From: Luteimonas suaedae
Lineage (GTDB): Bacteria; Pseudomonadota; Gammaproteobacteria; Xanthomonadales; Xanthomonadaceae
Assembly: GCF_008312895.1 (NCBI RefSeq)
Contig: NZ_VSSP01000003.1
Location: 290,646-354,645 of the forward strand
Direction of reading: 5' to 3'
DNA: 64,000 nucleotides
Of this stretch, positions 38,393 through 47,638 are shown piece after piece. Each line of letters begins with the position of its first letter. Within the stretch, counting starts at the first letter, position 1. Under the pieces are notes generated by a model. The model searched no databases. It was not told the origin of the DNA and saw nothing but the letters and a program-made list of their open reading frames with translations. A program made the position numbers and the translations under genes.

Positions 38393-39298
38393 TCAGCGCA
38401 TCGCCTGGTGTCTCGGCGCATGGCGCTGGCCGGATTCGAACTCCCGCAGGCCGTCGCAGGCCGCCTGCGCGGCGTCGACCGCCGCATCCTTGACGATGCC
38501 GTAGGGCGTCCACACCAGCTTCTCGGCGCGGGTCTTTGCGCGGATCGCCAGGTTGGCGCGCACCGATTCCGCGGTCTTGTAGCCACGCGCGTGATCCAGA
38601 TGCACGCACACCGCCTTGTGCCGGATCTGCTTGCCGCGGACGCCGTAGTTCTCCAGCCGCTCGCCGAGTTCGCGGTCCGGGCCGCCGTACTTCATCCGCT
38701 CGTCGTAGCCGTTGATCGCCAGCAGGTCGGATTTCCAGGCCGAGGAATTGCAGTTGTTGAAGGTCGCGCCGGCGGGGGTGACCGCATCGAGCAGCTTCGC
38801 GATGAACGGGCTGGCGCCGAGCTTGCGCAGGTTGGAGCCGTTCATGCGCTCGTGCGACTGCAGCCATCCCAGATCGAAGCAGCGCCCGGCGGCGATGTCG
38901 TCCACGGTGATGCGCCGGCTCAGTTCCATGCCGAGTTTGCAATAACCGCCGGACAGGAAGCGCCCGGGTTCTGCCAGGCATGCATGGACGTGAACGAAGT
39001 CGCGGCGCGGGATGCAGTCGCCGTCGGTGAACAGCACGTAGTCGTGCGCGGCCAGGGCGATGGCCTTGTTGAGGATCTCCTGGCGGCGGTAACCGTCGTC
39101 CTCGTGCCAGACGTGCCGCAGCGGCACCGGATAGCGCGCCGCGTAATCGGCGATCAGTTCGGCGGTCGCCGGGCGCGAGCCGTCGTCGGCGACGATCACC
39201 TCGAACGCCGGATGGCTCTGCTGCGCATAGCCGAACAGCACCTTCTCCAGCCAGTCCTCGGAGTTGTAGGTACTGACGATGACCGAAATCTTCAACAC
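38393..39298 (-). CDS. Family 2 glycosyltransferase
   Basis: A 301-residue GT-A enzyme. It opens KISVIVSTYNSEDWLEKVL, with DDGSRPA near residue 38 and the metal-binding DxD in LFTDGDCIPRRDF near 95. The C-terminal GLY7-type block is NNCNSSAWKSDLLAINGYDE near 190, where the second acidic pair binds the nucleotide sugar. It is cytosolic and probably adds a sugar to LPS or polysaccharide. The start chosen is GTG at 39298, six bases after GGAGG; TTG at 39295 is possible. The long open frame to 39541 is not supported. Confidence 0.88.
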   Translation of the reverse strand: MLKISVIVSTYNSEDWLEKVLFGYAQQSHPAFEVIVADDGSRPATAELIADYAARYPVPLRHVWHEDDGYRRQEILNKAIALAAHDYVLFTDGDCIPRRDFVHVHACLAEPGRFLSGGYCKLGMELSRRITVDDIAAGRCFDLGWLQSHERMNGSNLRKLGASPFIAKLLDAVTPAGATFNNCNSSAWKSDLLAINGYDERMKYGGPDRELGERLENYGVRGKQIRHKAVCVHLDHARGYKTAESVRANLAIRAKTRAEKLVWTPYGIVKDAAVDAAQAACDGLREFESGQRHAPRHQAMR

Positions 39299-39383
39299 GC
39301 TCGACCTCCACGGTCCCTGACCGCGCCGCCACCGGCGCCGGCTCGGGAACGGATCTACAGCACGCCCGGTTCTATTTTCGTCA

Positions 39384-40418
39384 TCACGCCACAACCGCTG
39401 CCAAACGCTCGCGCGCCCGGGCGTAGTAGCGCTCGAGTTCGGTCGCCTTGGCCGGTGCGCGATGGCCGTCCAGGTCGTAGTGCCGCCGGGCGGGCCGGGC
39501 CGCATGCACCGAGGCCAACGCCCGCGACAATGCCGGCACATCCTCGGTCGGCACCAACGGCGTTCCGATCAGCGGCGCCAGGTGGACCGCCCCTGCGGTT
39601 GCGGTGGCGACGATCGGCAGGCCGGCCTGCATCGCCTCCAACAGCACCAGCCCGAACGGCTCCTCGCGCGCGGGACTGACGAAGCAGTCGAGCGCCGCCA
39701 GCCAGTCCTCCGGACGGTCGACGAAACCCGGCATCGCCACCTCCGGACCGGCACGGTCGCGCAGCGCCTTCCAGGCGTTGCCCTGGCCGACGATCGCCAG
39801 CCGCGCGCCGGGCAGTTCCGCTGCGCGAAACGCGTCGAGCAGCAGGTCCATGCCCTTGCTGGTCTCGACCCGGCCGACCGCACCGAACAGGAATTCGTCC
39901 GGGCCGACGCCGATCTGCGCCCGCAACCGCTCGCGGGCATCGGCGGCTGGCGGTCGCGGCATGGTCCAGTTGTCGATCTGCACCGAGCGCTCGCGCAGCG
40001 GCGACGGAATGGTCGGCAGCTGCCAGGGCGCGATCGCGACCAAGCCGTCGAGATGCGCATGCTGCTCCGGCACGTAGTCGATGTGCAGCGTCGCCAGCCG
40101 CGGGCACCTGACCTTGGCTGCGCGCAGCGCGCGGCATGCCGAACCCAGGTGGGCATGGGCGATGTCGGGCCGCAGCCGACGAAGCCGCCACCGCGCCATC
40201 AGCACCGCGGGCCAGCGCGCGAGCCAGTCGCCGACGATCACCACGCGCACCCGCGGATCGACGCGATGCGCGATCGCGTCGGCACGCCGACGCGCCGCCT
40301 TGCGCCGCAGGATCAGGATGACCTCGTGCCCCGCGTCGGCCTGCGCCGCCGTGAGCTCGACGACGTGACGTTCGGTTCCGGCAAAACGTTTGGAGAGAAG
40401 CACGTGGACGATTCGCAT
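39384..40418 (-). CDS. Family 4 glycosyltransferase
   Basis: A 344-residue GT-B enzyme. The N-terminus MRIVHVLLSKRFAGTERHVVELT has the usual glycine loop. HAHLGSACRAL lies near residue 90. The donor-binding domain has FLFGAVGRVETSKGMDLLLDAF, a MPGFVDRPEDWLAALDCFVSPAREEPFGLVLLEAMQAGLPIVAT segment with the E-x7-E motif (EPFGLVLLE), and a helical end. It is predicted to build LPS or exopolysaccharide with the neighbouring GT2. The ATG at 40418 starts at the first strand; longer frames are shadows. The gap to rsmB is 77 bases and holds a GGCGG/CCGCC hairpin. Confidence 0.9.
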   Translation of the reverse strand: MRIVHVLLSKRFAGTERHVVELTAAQADAGHEVILILRRKAARRRADAIAHRVDPRVRVVIVGDWLARWPAVLMARWRLRRLRPDIAHAHLGSACRALRAAKVRCPRLATLHIDYVPEQHAHLDGLVAIAPWQLPTIPSPLRERSVQIDNWTMPRPPAADARERLRAQIGVGPDEFLFGAVGRVETSKGMDLLLDAFRAAELPGARLAIVGQGNAWKALRDRAGPEVAMPGFVDRPEDWLAALDCFVSPAREEPFGLVLLEAMQAGLPIVATATAGAVHLAPLIGTPLVPTEDVPALSRALASVHAARPARRHYDLDGHRAPAKATELERYYARARERLAAVVA

Positions 40419-40495
40419 GCGGCCTCGCTGACGGCGGAGTCTGTCCGCCGGAACATTGGTTTTTCGTGACGATGATGTTGACGCTTTTCGCGCGT

Positions 40496-41815
40496 TCAGG
40501 CCACGCGCCGCAGCCGCGCCAGAAAGAAGCCGTCCATGCCATTCTCGCCGGGCAGCCGTTGCCGGCCCGGCCCGTCGCGGCGGCCGCAGCCGTCGCCGGG
40601 ATCCTCGGCGCGCGCATCGGCGGTACGGGCGAGGAAGGCCTCGACATGGCGTGCATTCTCGTCGCGCAGGATCGAGCAGGTGGCATAGACCAGTGCGCCG
40701 CCGGGCGCGAGCATGGTCCACAGCGCATCGAGCAGCCGCGCCTGCAGCGCGATCAGCGCTTCGACATCGCGCGCGCGCCGGTGCAGCAGCACGTCCGGCT
40801 GCCGGCGCACGATGCCGGTGGCCGAGCACGGCGCATCGAGCAGGATCGCGTCGAAGCGCTCGCCGTCCCACCATTGCACCGGCACCGCGGCATCGGCGAC
40901 CTGCAGCCGTGCGTCGGCGGCGAGCCCGAGCCTGTCCAGGGTCTCGCGCACCCGGTCCAGACGCGCGGCATCGACGTCGAGCGCGGTCAACCGCAGCGAC
41001 GGGTCCCGCTCGAGCAGATGCGCCGCCTTGCCGCCTGGCGCGGCGCAGGCATCGAGCACGCGTCCGCCCGCGGGCGGCGCCAGCACGTCGGCGACCTGCT
41101 GCGCGGCGCCGTCCTGCACCGAGACCGCGCCCTCGGCGAAGCCGGGCAGCGCCGCGACCGGCACCGCCTCGGCCAGACGCAGGGCATCGGCCAGATCCGC
41201 AGGCGCTTCGGCCTCGATGCCGGCGTCCCGCAGGCGGGCGGCATAGGCGTCGCGGTCGCCCAGGCGGCGGTTGACCCGCAGCCACAGCGGCGCGGGCGTG
41301 GCGCTGGCGGCGAGGATCGATTCAACCTCGTCCGGCCAGTCCGCCTGCAGCCGCGCGCGCAACCAGTCGGGCCAGGCGGCGGCGGGATCCGCCGGCGGCA
41401 GGCCCTCGCGCTGGGCGCGGCGCAGCAACGCGTTCACCAGTCCGGCCTGGTGCGTACGCCCGAGCGTGCGCGCGGCCTCGACGGTGGCGGCGACCGCCGC
41501 GTGGGCCGGCAGCGCCAGCGGATCGAGCTGGGCGAAACCGGCGTGCAGCAGCGCGCGCAGCGGCCGATCGCGCTGCGCCAGCGGCTTGGCCATCCACGCC
41601 GCCAGCGCGGCGTCGTAGCGGGCGCGCTGGCGCAGCGCCGCGAAACAGATCGCCTCGACCAGCGCGCGATCGCGGGTGTCGTCGAGCTTCGGCAGCGCGG
41701 CGGCCAGTTCGGCCTTGAGCGAACGGCCGCGATGCAGCACCGCGTCGAGCACCCGCGCGGCGCACGCGCGCGGCGCCGAACCGGCGACCGGCGGCGTCTT
41801 CCTCTGCGGATTCAT
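40496..41815 (-). CDS. rsmB: 16S rRNA m5C967 methyltransferase
   Basis: A 439-residue RNA methyltransferase (Sun/Fmu). The N-terminal ~145 residues form the NusB-like helical domain ([19 protein letters not shown]...[18 protein letters not shown]). The methyltransferase part has [17 protein letters not shown] near residue 255 for S-adenosylmethionine. The two catalytic cysteines lie in [15 protein letters not shown] near 325 and [12 protein letters not shown] near 380. The end [12 protein letters not shown] is typical. The ATG at 41815 is preferred over the longer frame to 41932. In many relatives it adjoins fmt and def, as here. Confidence 0.95.
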   Translation of the reverse strand: MNPQRKTPPVAGSAPRACAARVLDAVLHRGRSLKAELAAALPKLDDTRDRALVEAICFAALRQRARYDAALAAWMAKPLAQRDRPLRALLHAGFAQLDPLALPAHAAVAATVEAARTLGRTHQAGLVNALLRRAQREGLPPADPAAAWPDWLRARLQADWPDEVESILAASATPAPLWLRVNRRLGDRDAYAARLRDAGIEAEAPADLADALRLAEAVPVAALPGFAEGAVSVQDGAAQQVADVLAPPAGGRVLDACAAPGGKAAHLLERDPSLRLTALDVDAARLDRVRETLDRLGLAADARLQVADAAVPVQWWDGERFDAILLDAPCSATGIVRRQPDVLLHRRARDVEALIALQARLLDALWTMLAPGGALVYATCSILRDENARHVEAFLARTADARAEDPGDGCGRRDGPGRQRLPGENGMDGFFLARLRRVA

Positions 41816-42146
41816 GCGGATGGACACGGTTCGGACACTCTTCCACGCATCGGCACGGGCGCCGATTTCGTCTTGGCAACATAGACGGTCGGCGGAGATT
41901 GCCTGCGAGGCCGGATGGGGAGTCGCTGGCAAGCATTCAGGAAACCTGGTCTCTTGCCGTCTCGTGGGAGTGGCGGCGGCATGTCACCGTTGGGAAATCG
42001 CGGCAGCCTTCCTTCGCACCGTCGCGACTTCCGTCGCTCCCACAGATACGAGGCGCGGCGGGCCGCGGATTCCCGATCCATCGCGGCGTCCCGGCAGCGG
42101 CATGCCACCGCCACTCCCATGGGTACAGGCGTGGTCGGCAACGCGA
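41816..42146. other. Gap between rsmB and fmt
   Basis: 331 bases holding three arms of the GGAGTGGCGG REP-like family (see 41964-42118) and no credible gene. Confidence 0.7.
41964..42118. repeat. REP-like cluster, GTGGGAGTGGCGGCGGCATG family
   Basis: A direct arm at 41964-42005, an inverted arm ending CGACTTCCGTCGCTCCCACAG at 42045, and a further inverted arm (GCATGCCACCGCCACTCCCA) at 42096-42117. The pair of outer arms can form a long stem. Near-identical arms occur at 59274-59353. Confidence 0.8.
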
Positions 42147-43070
42147 CTACCGCGCCGCCAGCAGGTCGCGCCGGGCGTTCAGATAATCGGCGGCTGTGAT
42201 CGCCTTGCCGCCGGCGCGCTGCAGGGTGCGGATGCGCAGCGCGCCGTCGCCACAGGCGATGTCGATGCCGTCGCGTCCGGCCGCCAGCACGGCGCCTGGC
42301 GATGCCTGGTGCTGCGTCGGCATTGCAATCGCGGCATGGATGCGCAGGCGCTCGCCGGCGACTTCGGCCTCGGCCATCGGCCACGGATTGAAGGCGCGGA
42401 CGCGGTTGGCCAGCACCTGCGCCGGCTGCGACCAGTCCAGCCGCGCCTCGGCCTTGTCGAGCTTGCGCGCGTAGGTCGCGCCCGCCTCCGGCTGCGGCTT
42501 CGCGACCGGGCGGATGCCGGCGCGCAGCAGCCCCAGGCCGTCGGCCAGTACCTGTGCGCCGAGGTCGGCGAGGCGGTCGTGCAGCTGGCCACCGGTCTCG
42601 TGCTCGCCGATCGCGAGCGTCTGCGACAGCAGCACCGGGCCGGTATCCAGGCCCTTCTCCATCTGCATCAGGCAGACGCCGGTCTCGGTGTCGCCGGCCT
42701 CGATCGCACGCTGCACCGGCGCCGCGCCGCGCCAGCGCGGCAGCAGCGAGGCGTGCACGTTCCAGCAGCCGTCACGCGGAATGTCGAGGATGCCCTGCGG
42801 CAGCAGCAGGCCATAGGCCACCACCACCATCAGGTCGGGCTCGAGCGCACGCAGCGCCTCGCGCGCCGCCGCAGTCCGCAGGCTTTCCGGCTGCCGCACC
42901 TCGAAGCCGCGCGCCAGCGCCTCGCGCTTGACCGGCGACGGCGTCAGCGCCCGCCCGCGTCCGGCCGGGCGGTCCGGTTGCGTGTAGACGGCGACGATCT
43001 CGGCCTTGCCCGCCGCCGCGCGCAACGACGGCACGGCGAATTCGGGAGTACCGGCAAAAACGATTTTCAT
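42147..43070 (-). CDS. fmt: Methionyl-tRNA formyltransferase
   Basis: A 307-residue enzyme that formylates initiator Met-tRNA with 10-formyl-THF. It begins [19 protein letters not shown]. The active-site Asn-His-Asp set appears as [20 protein letters not shown] near residue 108 and [15 protein letters not shown] near 140. The C-terminal OB-like domain contains [11 protein letters not shown]. Length is normal. It lies next to def and rsmB in the usual cluster, although a repeat-filled 104-base gap separates it from def. Confidence 0.97.
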   Translation of the reverse strand: MKIVFAGTPEFAVPSLRAAAGKAEIVAVYTQPDRPAGRGRALTPSPVKREALARGFEVRQPESLRTAAAREALRALEPDLMVVVAYGLLLPQGILDIPRDGCWNVHASLLPRWRGAAPVQRAIEAGDTETGVCLMQMEKGLDTGPVLLSQTLAIGEHETGGQLHDRLADLGAQVLADGLGLLRAGIRPVAKPQPEAGATYARKLDKAEARLDWSQPAQVLANRVRAFNPWPMAEAEVAGERLRIHAAIAMPTQHQASPGAVLAAGRDGIDIACGDGALRIRTLQRAGGKAITAADYLNARRDLLAAR

Positions 43071-43077
43071 GGGCAGG

Positions 43078-43188
43078 TGATTCGTGATTCGTGATTGGTG
43101 ATTCGTAAAAGCAGTTTCCTGCCTGGCCTGTTCCGCTGCTCTTGCCCTTGCACTTGCGAATCACTAATCACGAATCACGAATCACGGC
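43078..43188. repeat. GATTCGT heptamer arrays in inverted arrangement
   Basis: A left array at 43078-43108 (GTGATTCGTGATTGGTGATT words) lies seven bases upstream of the fmt start. A right, inverted array at 43156-43188 overlaps the 3' end of def. The middle ~48 bases are unlike those at 30981-31135, so only the words are shared. Confidence 0.8.
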
Positions 43189-43693
43189 TCCTACGCAACT
43201 TCGCGAGCTTCTTCAGCGCCATCTCGCGCTTGAGCGGCGACAGGTAGTCGATGAACAGCTTGCCGTCGAGGTGGTCGACCTCGTGCTGGATGCAGGTCGC
43301 CAGCAGGCCGTCGATCCGCAGCGTGAAGGCCTTGCCGTGGCGGTCCAGCGCCTCGACCTCGATGCCGTCGGCGCGGGTGACGTCGGCGTAGACGCCGGGG
43401 ATCGACAGGCAGCCCTCCTGGTGGACGCGCAGCTCGTCGGAGCGGTTGTGGATCTCCGGATTGATGAACACCAGCGGCTGGTCCTTGCCCTCGGTCACGT
43501 CGATGACCATCAACCGGTCCATCGTCGCCACCTGCGGCGCCGCCAGGCCGATCCCGGGCGCCTCGTACATGGTCTCGAACATGTCGTCGAGCCGGCGCTG
43601 GAACGCCGGCTCGGCGATCCGCTGCGGATCGACCGGATCGGCGACCTTGCGCAACTGCGGGTGCGGGAATTCGAGGATCGGAAGCTGGGACAT
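43175..43693 (-). CDS. def: Peptide deformylase
   Basis: A 172-residue metalloenzyme that removes formyl from new proteins. All three motifs are intact: [10 protein letters not shown] near residue 46, [10 protein letters not shown] near 92 with the metal-binding cysteine, and [12 protein letters not shown] near 136 with two metal histidines and the catalytic glutamate. The start ATG is at 43693. The last residues (RDS) and the stop are encoded by the heptamer repeat rather than by family sequence; the repeat seems to have replaced the original end without harm to the fold. Confidence 0.97.
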   Translation of the reverse strand: MSQLPILEFPHPQLRKVADPVDPQRIAEPAFQRRLDDMFETMYEAPGIGLAAPQVATMDRLMVIDVTEGKDQPLVFINPEIHNRSDELRVHQEGCLSIPGVYADVTRADGIEVEALDRHGKAFTLRIDGLLATCIQHEVDHLDGKLFIDYLSPLKREMALKKLAKLRRSRDS

Positions 43694-43782
43694 GGCGGGC
43701 AAAAGGTGGCGTGGATCACAACCGTGGGCGCGGGCATCATTGTAACGCCCGCCAGGCTTGCGTTGCTCCGGTACATGTGGGC

Positions 43783-43788
43783 TATAGT
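43783..43788 (+). promoter_or_regulatory. Possible -10 for the LysM gene
   Basis: TATAGT in GGGCTATAGTGG lies 40 bases before the LysM start in the 134-base divergent gap to def. A TTGCTC lies upstream but with only 14 bases between, so the -35 is not assigned. Confidence 0.35.
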
Positions 43789-43827
43789 GGCCCGGCTGCA
43801 AGGGGAAATCCCAAGGGGAGCGGGTAG

Positions 43828-45000
43828 ATGGCTGGCATGCTTCAGCACCTTTCTCAGGGGCTTCGTACGGTTTGCGCCGTAGCGTTGCTCACTGTCGCGA
43901 CATACGCGGCCGCGCAAGGGGTGCGCGGTGATCATCCGGATACGTACGTGGTTCAGCGTGGCGACACCCTCTGGGATATCGCCGGCAAGTTCCTGCAACG
44001 GCCCTGGCTGTGGCCGGAGATCTGGCAGGCGAACCCGCAGATCCACAACCCACACCTGATCTATCCAGGCGACGTGATCAGCCTGGCCTATCTGGACCGC
44101 GTGGCGGTACAGCCGGGGCCGCGCGAGCAAGTCGCGCCGATCGATGCGATCCCGTTGTCGGACATCGAACCGTTCCTGAAGGACCTGCGCGTGGTCGACG
44201 CGTTCGAGCACCTGCCCTATGTGGTCGGGCTCGAGGAGGACCGCCTGCGCGTAGCGCAGGGCCAGGTGGTGTATGTGCGCGGCGTGGCCGAGGCCAGCCC
44301 CGGCGATCGCTTCGCCCTGGTGCGGCCGACGACCCGCTTTCACCACCTGCAGCGCAGCGGCTTCTGCTGCGACACGTTCTCCAAGCAGGATCTCGATTTC
44401 CGCGGTCGCCGCACCCTGGACACCCAGCAGTACTGGGCCGACGTGGTGATGCCCGACAAGGGCAAGGAAGTGCTCGGCTACGAACTGGTGCAGGTCAATA
44501 CCGGCACCATCACCCGCGGCGAGGTCGGCGGCATCGGCGCCAGCACCCTGCTGCTCGACGACGAGGGCCGCGAGGTCCGCATCGGCGACCGCCTGATCCC
44601 GGTCGACGCCCAACCCTACGACCTGCAGTTCTTCCCGCACCCACCGGCGCAGCAGACCGAGTACGGCCGCGCCCGCGTGCTGGCGGTGGCCGACATGCTG
44701 ACCAGCGGCGGCCCGCGCGACGTCATCGCCGTCTCCATCGGCGCGCGCGAAGGCATCGACAACGGCACCGTGTTCTCGATCTGGCGTGAAGGCACCAACA
44801 CCGTCGACCGCGTCGAGAAAGGCAAGGACCGCGACGCCGACACCGTGTTCTTCGAGAACAAGGTGCGGCTGCCGGACGAGTTCGCCGGCCACGCCATGGT
44901 CTTTCGCACCTACGACAAGATGGCCTATGCGCTGGTGATGGACAGCATCAAGCCGACCCGGGTGGGGTATCACCTCAAGCACCCGGACGCGCCTTACTGA
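43828..45000 (+). CDS. Exported LysM-domain protein
   Basis: A 390-residue periplasmic protein. Residues 1-30 form a signal peptide ([16 protein letters not shown]). One LysM domain follows ([47 protein letters not shown], residues ~40-87), which should bind peptidoglycan. The other 300 residues are a conserved but uncharacterised beta-rich region with a GFCCDTF cysteine pair near 187. This arrangement beside def/fmt and dprA is common in gammaproteobacteria, where it probably has a cell-envelope role. A heptamer array begins on the base after its stop. Confidence 0.9.
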   Translation: MAGMLQHLSQGLRTVCAVALLTVATYAAAQGVRGDHPDTYVVQRGDTLWDIAGKFLQRPWLWPEIWQANPQIHNPHLIYPGDVISLAYLDRVAVQPGPREQVAPIDAIPLSDIEPFLKDLRVVDAFEHLPYVVGLEEDRLRVAQGQVVYVRGVAEASPGDRFALVRPTTRFHHLQRSGFCCDTFSKQDLDFRGRRTLDTQQYWADVVMPDKGKEVLGYELVQVNTGTITRGEVGGIGASTLLLDDEGREVRIGDRLIPVDAQPYDLQFFPHPPAQQTEYGRARVLAVADMLTSGGPRDVIAVSIGAREGIDNGTVFSIWREGTNTVDRVEKGKDRDADTVFFENKVRLPDEFAGHAMVFRTYDKMAYALVMDSIKPTRVGYHLKHPDAPY

Positions 45001-45005
45001 GAGCC

Positions 45006-45090
45006 GGGAATCGGGAATCGGGAATCGGGAATCGGGAATCGGGAATCGGAAAGCGTAACGCACGTCGTCCCAGCGCAAGCTGGGACCCAC
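45006..45090 (+). repeat. GGGAATC heptamer array plus CCCAGCGCAAGCTGGG hairpin
   Basis: Six GGGAATC units at 45006-45047 are followed by GGAAAGCGTAAC and, at 45063-45090, CGTCGTCCCAGCGCAAGCTGGGACCCA. The copy at 33732 has the same order: heptamers, GGGAAAGCGTAAT, then a CGTCATCCCGG hairpin 50 bases on. The shared order implies a composite element. Confidence 0.85.
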
Positions 45091-45210
45091 CTTGACCTTC
45101 TTCCGCCTCCCGTCTGCCCATGGAGCGGAGCTTGAGGTTCGGACATTTCCTACAAGCGATCGCGACGGCGCCCTCGGGCGCCGTCGCCGTTTCCGCACTA
45201 GGCTGTGGCG

Positions 45211-46374
45211 ATGACCGCCATGCCCGCATCCGCTTCGACGCCCGCCACCGACGACCGGGACGCCTTGCTGCGGCTGATCGCCGCCGGCGGCCCCGCCGCG
45301 CCGCGGCGCACGTTGCTGGAAGCACACCGCTCCCCGCGCGCGGCACTGGATGCCGGCACCCGTGCCTGGCGCACGGCGGGCCTGGACGACAAGCAGGTCC
45401 GTGCGCTCGAGGCGTCGCCGTCCGGCGACGCCCGTGCCCACGATTGGCTGGCGCAGCCTGGCCAGCACCTGCTCGGCTGGCACGACCCGGATTACCCGCC
45501 GCTGCTGCGTGCGGTGCAGAATCCGCCGCTGGCGCTGTTCGTCGCCGGCGACCCGGCGCTGCTGTGGCATCCGGCGGTGGCGGTGGTCGGTAGCCGTTCG
45601 CCCAGCGCCGGCGGTCGCGACAATGCGCGCGATTTCGCCCGCGCGATCGCCGAATCCGGGCTGGCCGTGACCAGCGGGCTGGCGCTGGGCATCGACGCCG
45701 CCGCGCACGCCGCCGCCCTGGCCGCCGGCGGGCTCACGGTGGCGGTGCTCGGCAGCGGCATCGACCAGCCCTATCCGCGCAGCAACGCCGCCCTGCAGGC
45801 GCGCATCGCCGAAGCCGGCGCGGTGGTCAGCGAGCACCCGCCCGGCACCGGCGCACTGCGCGAGCATTTCCCCGCCCGCAACCGCATCATCGCCGGGCTC
45901 GCCCTGGGCACCCTGGTGATCGAGGCGGCGCAGCGCTCCGGCGCCCTGATCACCGCGCGCCAGGCCAGCGAGGCCGGACGCGACGTGTTTGCGGTGCCCG
46001 GCTCGATCCACAACCCCATGGCACGCGGCTGCCACCGGCTGATCCGCGACGGCGCGGCGCTGGTGGAACGTGCCGACGAGGTGATCGCCGCACTGGCGCC
46101 GCTGGCCGCCGAGCTGGGCCAGGCCTTGCACCGGCGCCTGGACGCCCCCAACTCCCCGTCCGAGGCCCCATCCGGGGCCCTGCCGGATACGCCGGGCAGC
46201 GGCGACCCCGACTACCACCGCTTGTGGCTGGCCCTCGGCCACGACCCAACCGGTATGGATCGACTGGTCGAACGCACCGGATTGACGACGGCCCAGCTGT
46301 CCTCCATGCTGCTGCTCATGGAGCTTGAGGGCTGGGTCGTGGCCGAACACGGCCGGTATTCCCGCAAATCCTGA
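45211..46374 (+). CDS. dprA: DNA-processing protein A
   Basis: A 387-residue DprA/Smf protein that loads RecA on incoming single-stranded DNA during transformation. The Rossmann-like core is intact: [19 protein letters not shown] near residue 95, [25 protein letters not shown] near 127, [17 protein letters not shown] near 153, then [35 protein letters not shown]-terminal winged-helix ([25 protein letters not shown]) is present. The ATG at 45211 was chosen over a GTG two codons upstream. It heads the conserved dprA-smg-topA-tsaC order. Confidence 0.95.
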   Translation: MTAMPASASTPATDDRDALLRLIAAGGPAAPRRTLLEAHRSPRAALDAGTRAWRTAGLDDKQVRALEASPSGDARAHDWLAQPGQHLLGWHDPDYPPLLRAVQNPPLALFVAGDPALLWHPAVAVVGSRSPSAGGRDNARDFARAIAESGLAVTSGLALGIDAAAHAAALAAGGLTVAVLGSGIDQPYPRSNAALQARIAEAGAVVSEHPPGTGALREHFPARNRIIAGLALGTLVIEAAQRSGALITARQASEAGRDVFAVPGSIHNPMARGCHRLIRDGAALVERADEVIAALAPLAAELGQALHRRLDAPNSPSEAPSGALPDTPGSGDPDYHRLWLALGHDPTGMDRLVERTGLTTAQLSSMLLLMELEGWVVAEHGRYSRKS

Positions 46375-46409
46375 ACGAAGCGTCCACGACGGGGCGCAGG
46401 CCGGGGGCA

Positions 46410-46883
46410 ATGAAAGAGAGCATTCTGGACGTCCTGCTCTACCTGTTCGAACACTATTTCACCGACGAAGCGGACCTGCTCCGCGACCGCGACTCCCTCC
46501 AGACCGGCCTGCTCCAGGCCGGGTTCAGCCCGACCGAGATCAGCAAGGCCTTCGACTGGCTCGATGCCCTGGCCGAACAGCGGCCCGGACCGGCGACGCC
46601 GCGCAGCGACGGCCCGACCCGGGTCTACGCCGGTCCCGAGCTGGACAAGCTCGACATCGAAGGCCGCGGCTTCCTGCTGTTCCTGGAGCAGCACGGCGTA
46701 CTCGATGCCGACCAGCGCGAGCTGGTGCTGGACCGGGCGATGGCGCTGGACCAAGACGAGCTCGACCTCGACGACCTGAAGTGGGTGGTGCTGATGGTGC
46801 TGTTCAACCAGCCCGGCAGCGAGGCCGCCTACGCCTGGATGGAAACCCAGATGTTCGCCGACGAGCCCGAACCGGTGCACTGA
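46410..46883 (+). CDS. smg: Smg/DUF494 family protein
   Basis: A 157-residue acidic, helical protein. The N-terminus [17 protein letters not shown] and [33 protein letters not shown] near residue 80 are the family signature, and [11 protein letters not shown] lies near 130. DUF494 proteins are widespread beside dprA and topA; the function is unknown. It follows dprA by 35 bases and is probably co-transcribed. Confidence 0.94.
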   Translation: MKESILDVLLYLFEHYFTDEADLLRDRDSLQTGLLQAGFSPTEISKAFDWLDALAEQRPGPATPRSDGPTRVYAGPELDKLDIEGRGFLLFLEQHGVLDADQRELVLDRAMALDQDELDLDDLKWVVLMVLFNQPGSEAAYAWMETQMFADEPEPVH

Positions 46884-47023
46884 GCGGGGCGCCCCGGAAA
46901 GCGGAGCCTGGCTCCGCTGTTCCCGGCTCCGGAGCCGGCATAGCGGGGTAAGCGCCGCCCTGCGACGGGATCGAGCCACGAACGGGATTTGCGAGAATCC
47001 CGCCTTCCCACGGATGGATACGC

Positions 47024-47464
47024 ATGCAAACCACGCAAGGACGCGACCGGATCCCGGCGCATTGGCATTACGCCGACGAACGCGGCATGGACTGCGGGCC
47101 GTATCACGCCGAAGCCATCGTGCGGTTGTTCCAGTTCGGCCACATCCGCATGGAAACCCCGCTCTGGCGCGACGATCCGTCCGCGGCGCGGCCCTTGCGC
47201 GACTGCACCGAGACCTTCGAGATCGGCCCCGGCAGCCGCGTCCGGCTGGCTCCTCCGGCGCCCGAACCGCCGCCGCCCGCCCCGGCTGCCGCCGCCGCGG
47301 CCGAAGTGCCGGCCCCCACCCCCGATGTCGTCCCGTCGGTTGCCGCGACCCGCGCGGTCGAGCCGTCCATCGCTCGCGCGCCTGCCGGACGGCCCTGGAT
47401 CCGGTGGGTGGCGGCAGCGCTGCTGCTGGCCGTGACCGCCGTCGCGCTGCGTTTCGCCACCTGA
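47024..47464 (+). CDS. GYF_2-domain (DUF4339) tail-anchored protein
   Basis: A 146-residue protein. Residues 12-65 form a GYF_2 domain (HWHYADERGMDCGPYHAEAIVRLFQFGHI...TPLWRDD). A proline/alanine-rich linker (PPAPEPPPPAPAAAAAAE) follows, then one membrane helix near the C-terminus (RWVAAALLLAVTAVALRF). GYF_2 domains are thought to bind proline-rich peptides. It would sit in the inner membrane with the domain in the cytoplasm. It lies between smg and topA and interrupts their usual closeness. Confidence 0.82.
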   Translation: MQTTQGRDRIPAHWHYADERGMDCGPYHAEAIVRLFQFGHIRMETPLWRDDPSAARPLRDCTETFEIGPGSRVRLAPPAPEPPPPAPAAAAAAEVPAPTPDVVPSVAATRAVEPSIARAPAGRPWIRWVAAALLLAVTAVALRFAT

Positions 47465-47491
47465 GGCGCAAACCGGCGACAATGCGCCCCC

Positions 47492-47513
47492 TTGACACCG
47501 GTCCGGCTTGACA
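47492..47513 (+). promoter_or_regulatory. Two TTGACA hexamers upstream of topA
   Basis: Perfect TTGACA sequences at 47492-47497 and 47508-47513 lie 16 bases apart (start to start) in the leader of topA. Possible -10 partners (CATGAT, GTAATA) have poor spacing, so only the -35-like sites can be reported. topA promoters are often multiple and supercoiling-sensitive. Confidence 0.3.
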
Positions 47514-47638
47514 GCGTCGGGCCTGGCATGATTCCTGTAATAAGGTGAAACCTGAACGCCCGGGGCCGGTCCTCGGGCGTCCGTGTCTGCGAAGCTCCCC
47601 CTCATGGCGCCGGCCACCGGTGCCCGGAAAACCCCTAG

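Noticed and set aside
33732..45047. GGGAATC arrays as a CRISPR-like repeat
   Set aside because: Units are seven bases with no spacers; they are simple tandem repeats.
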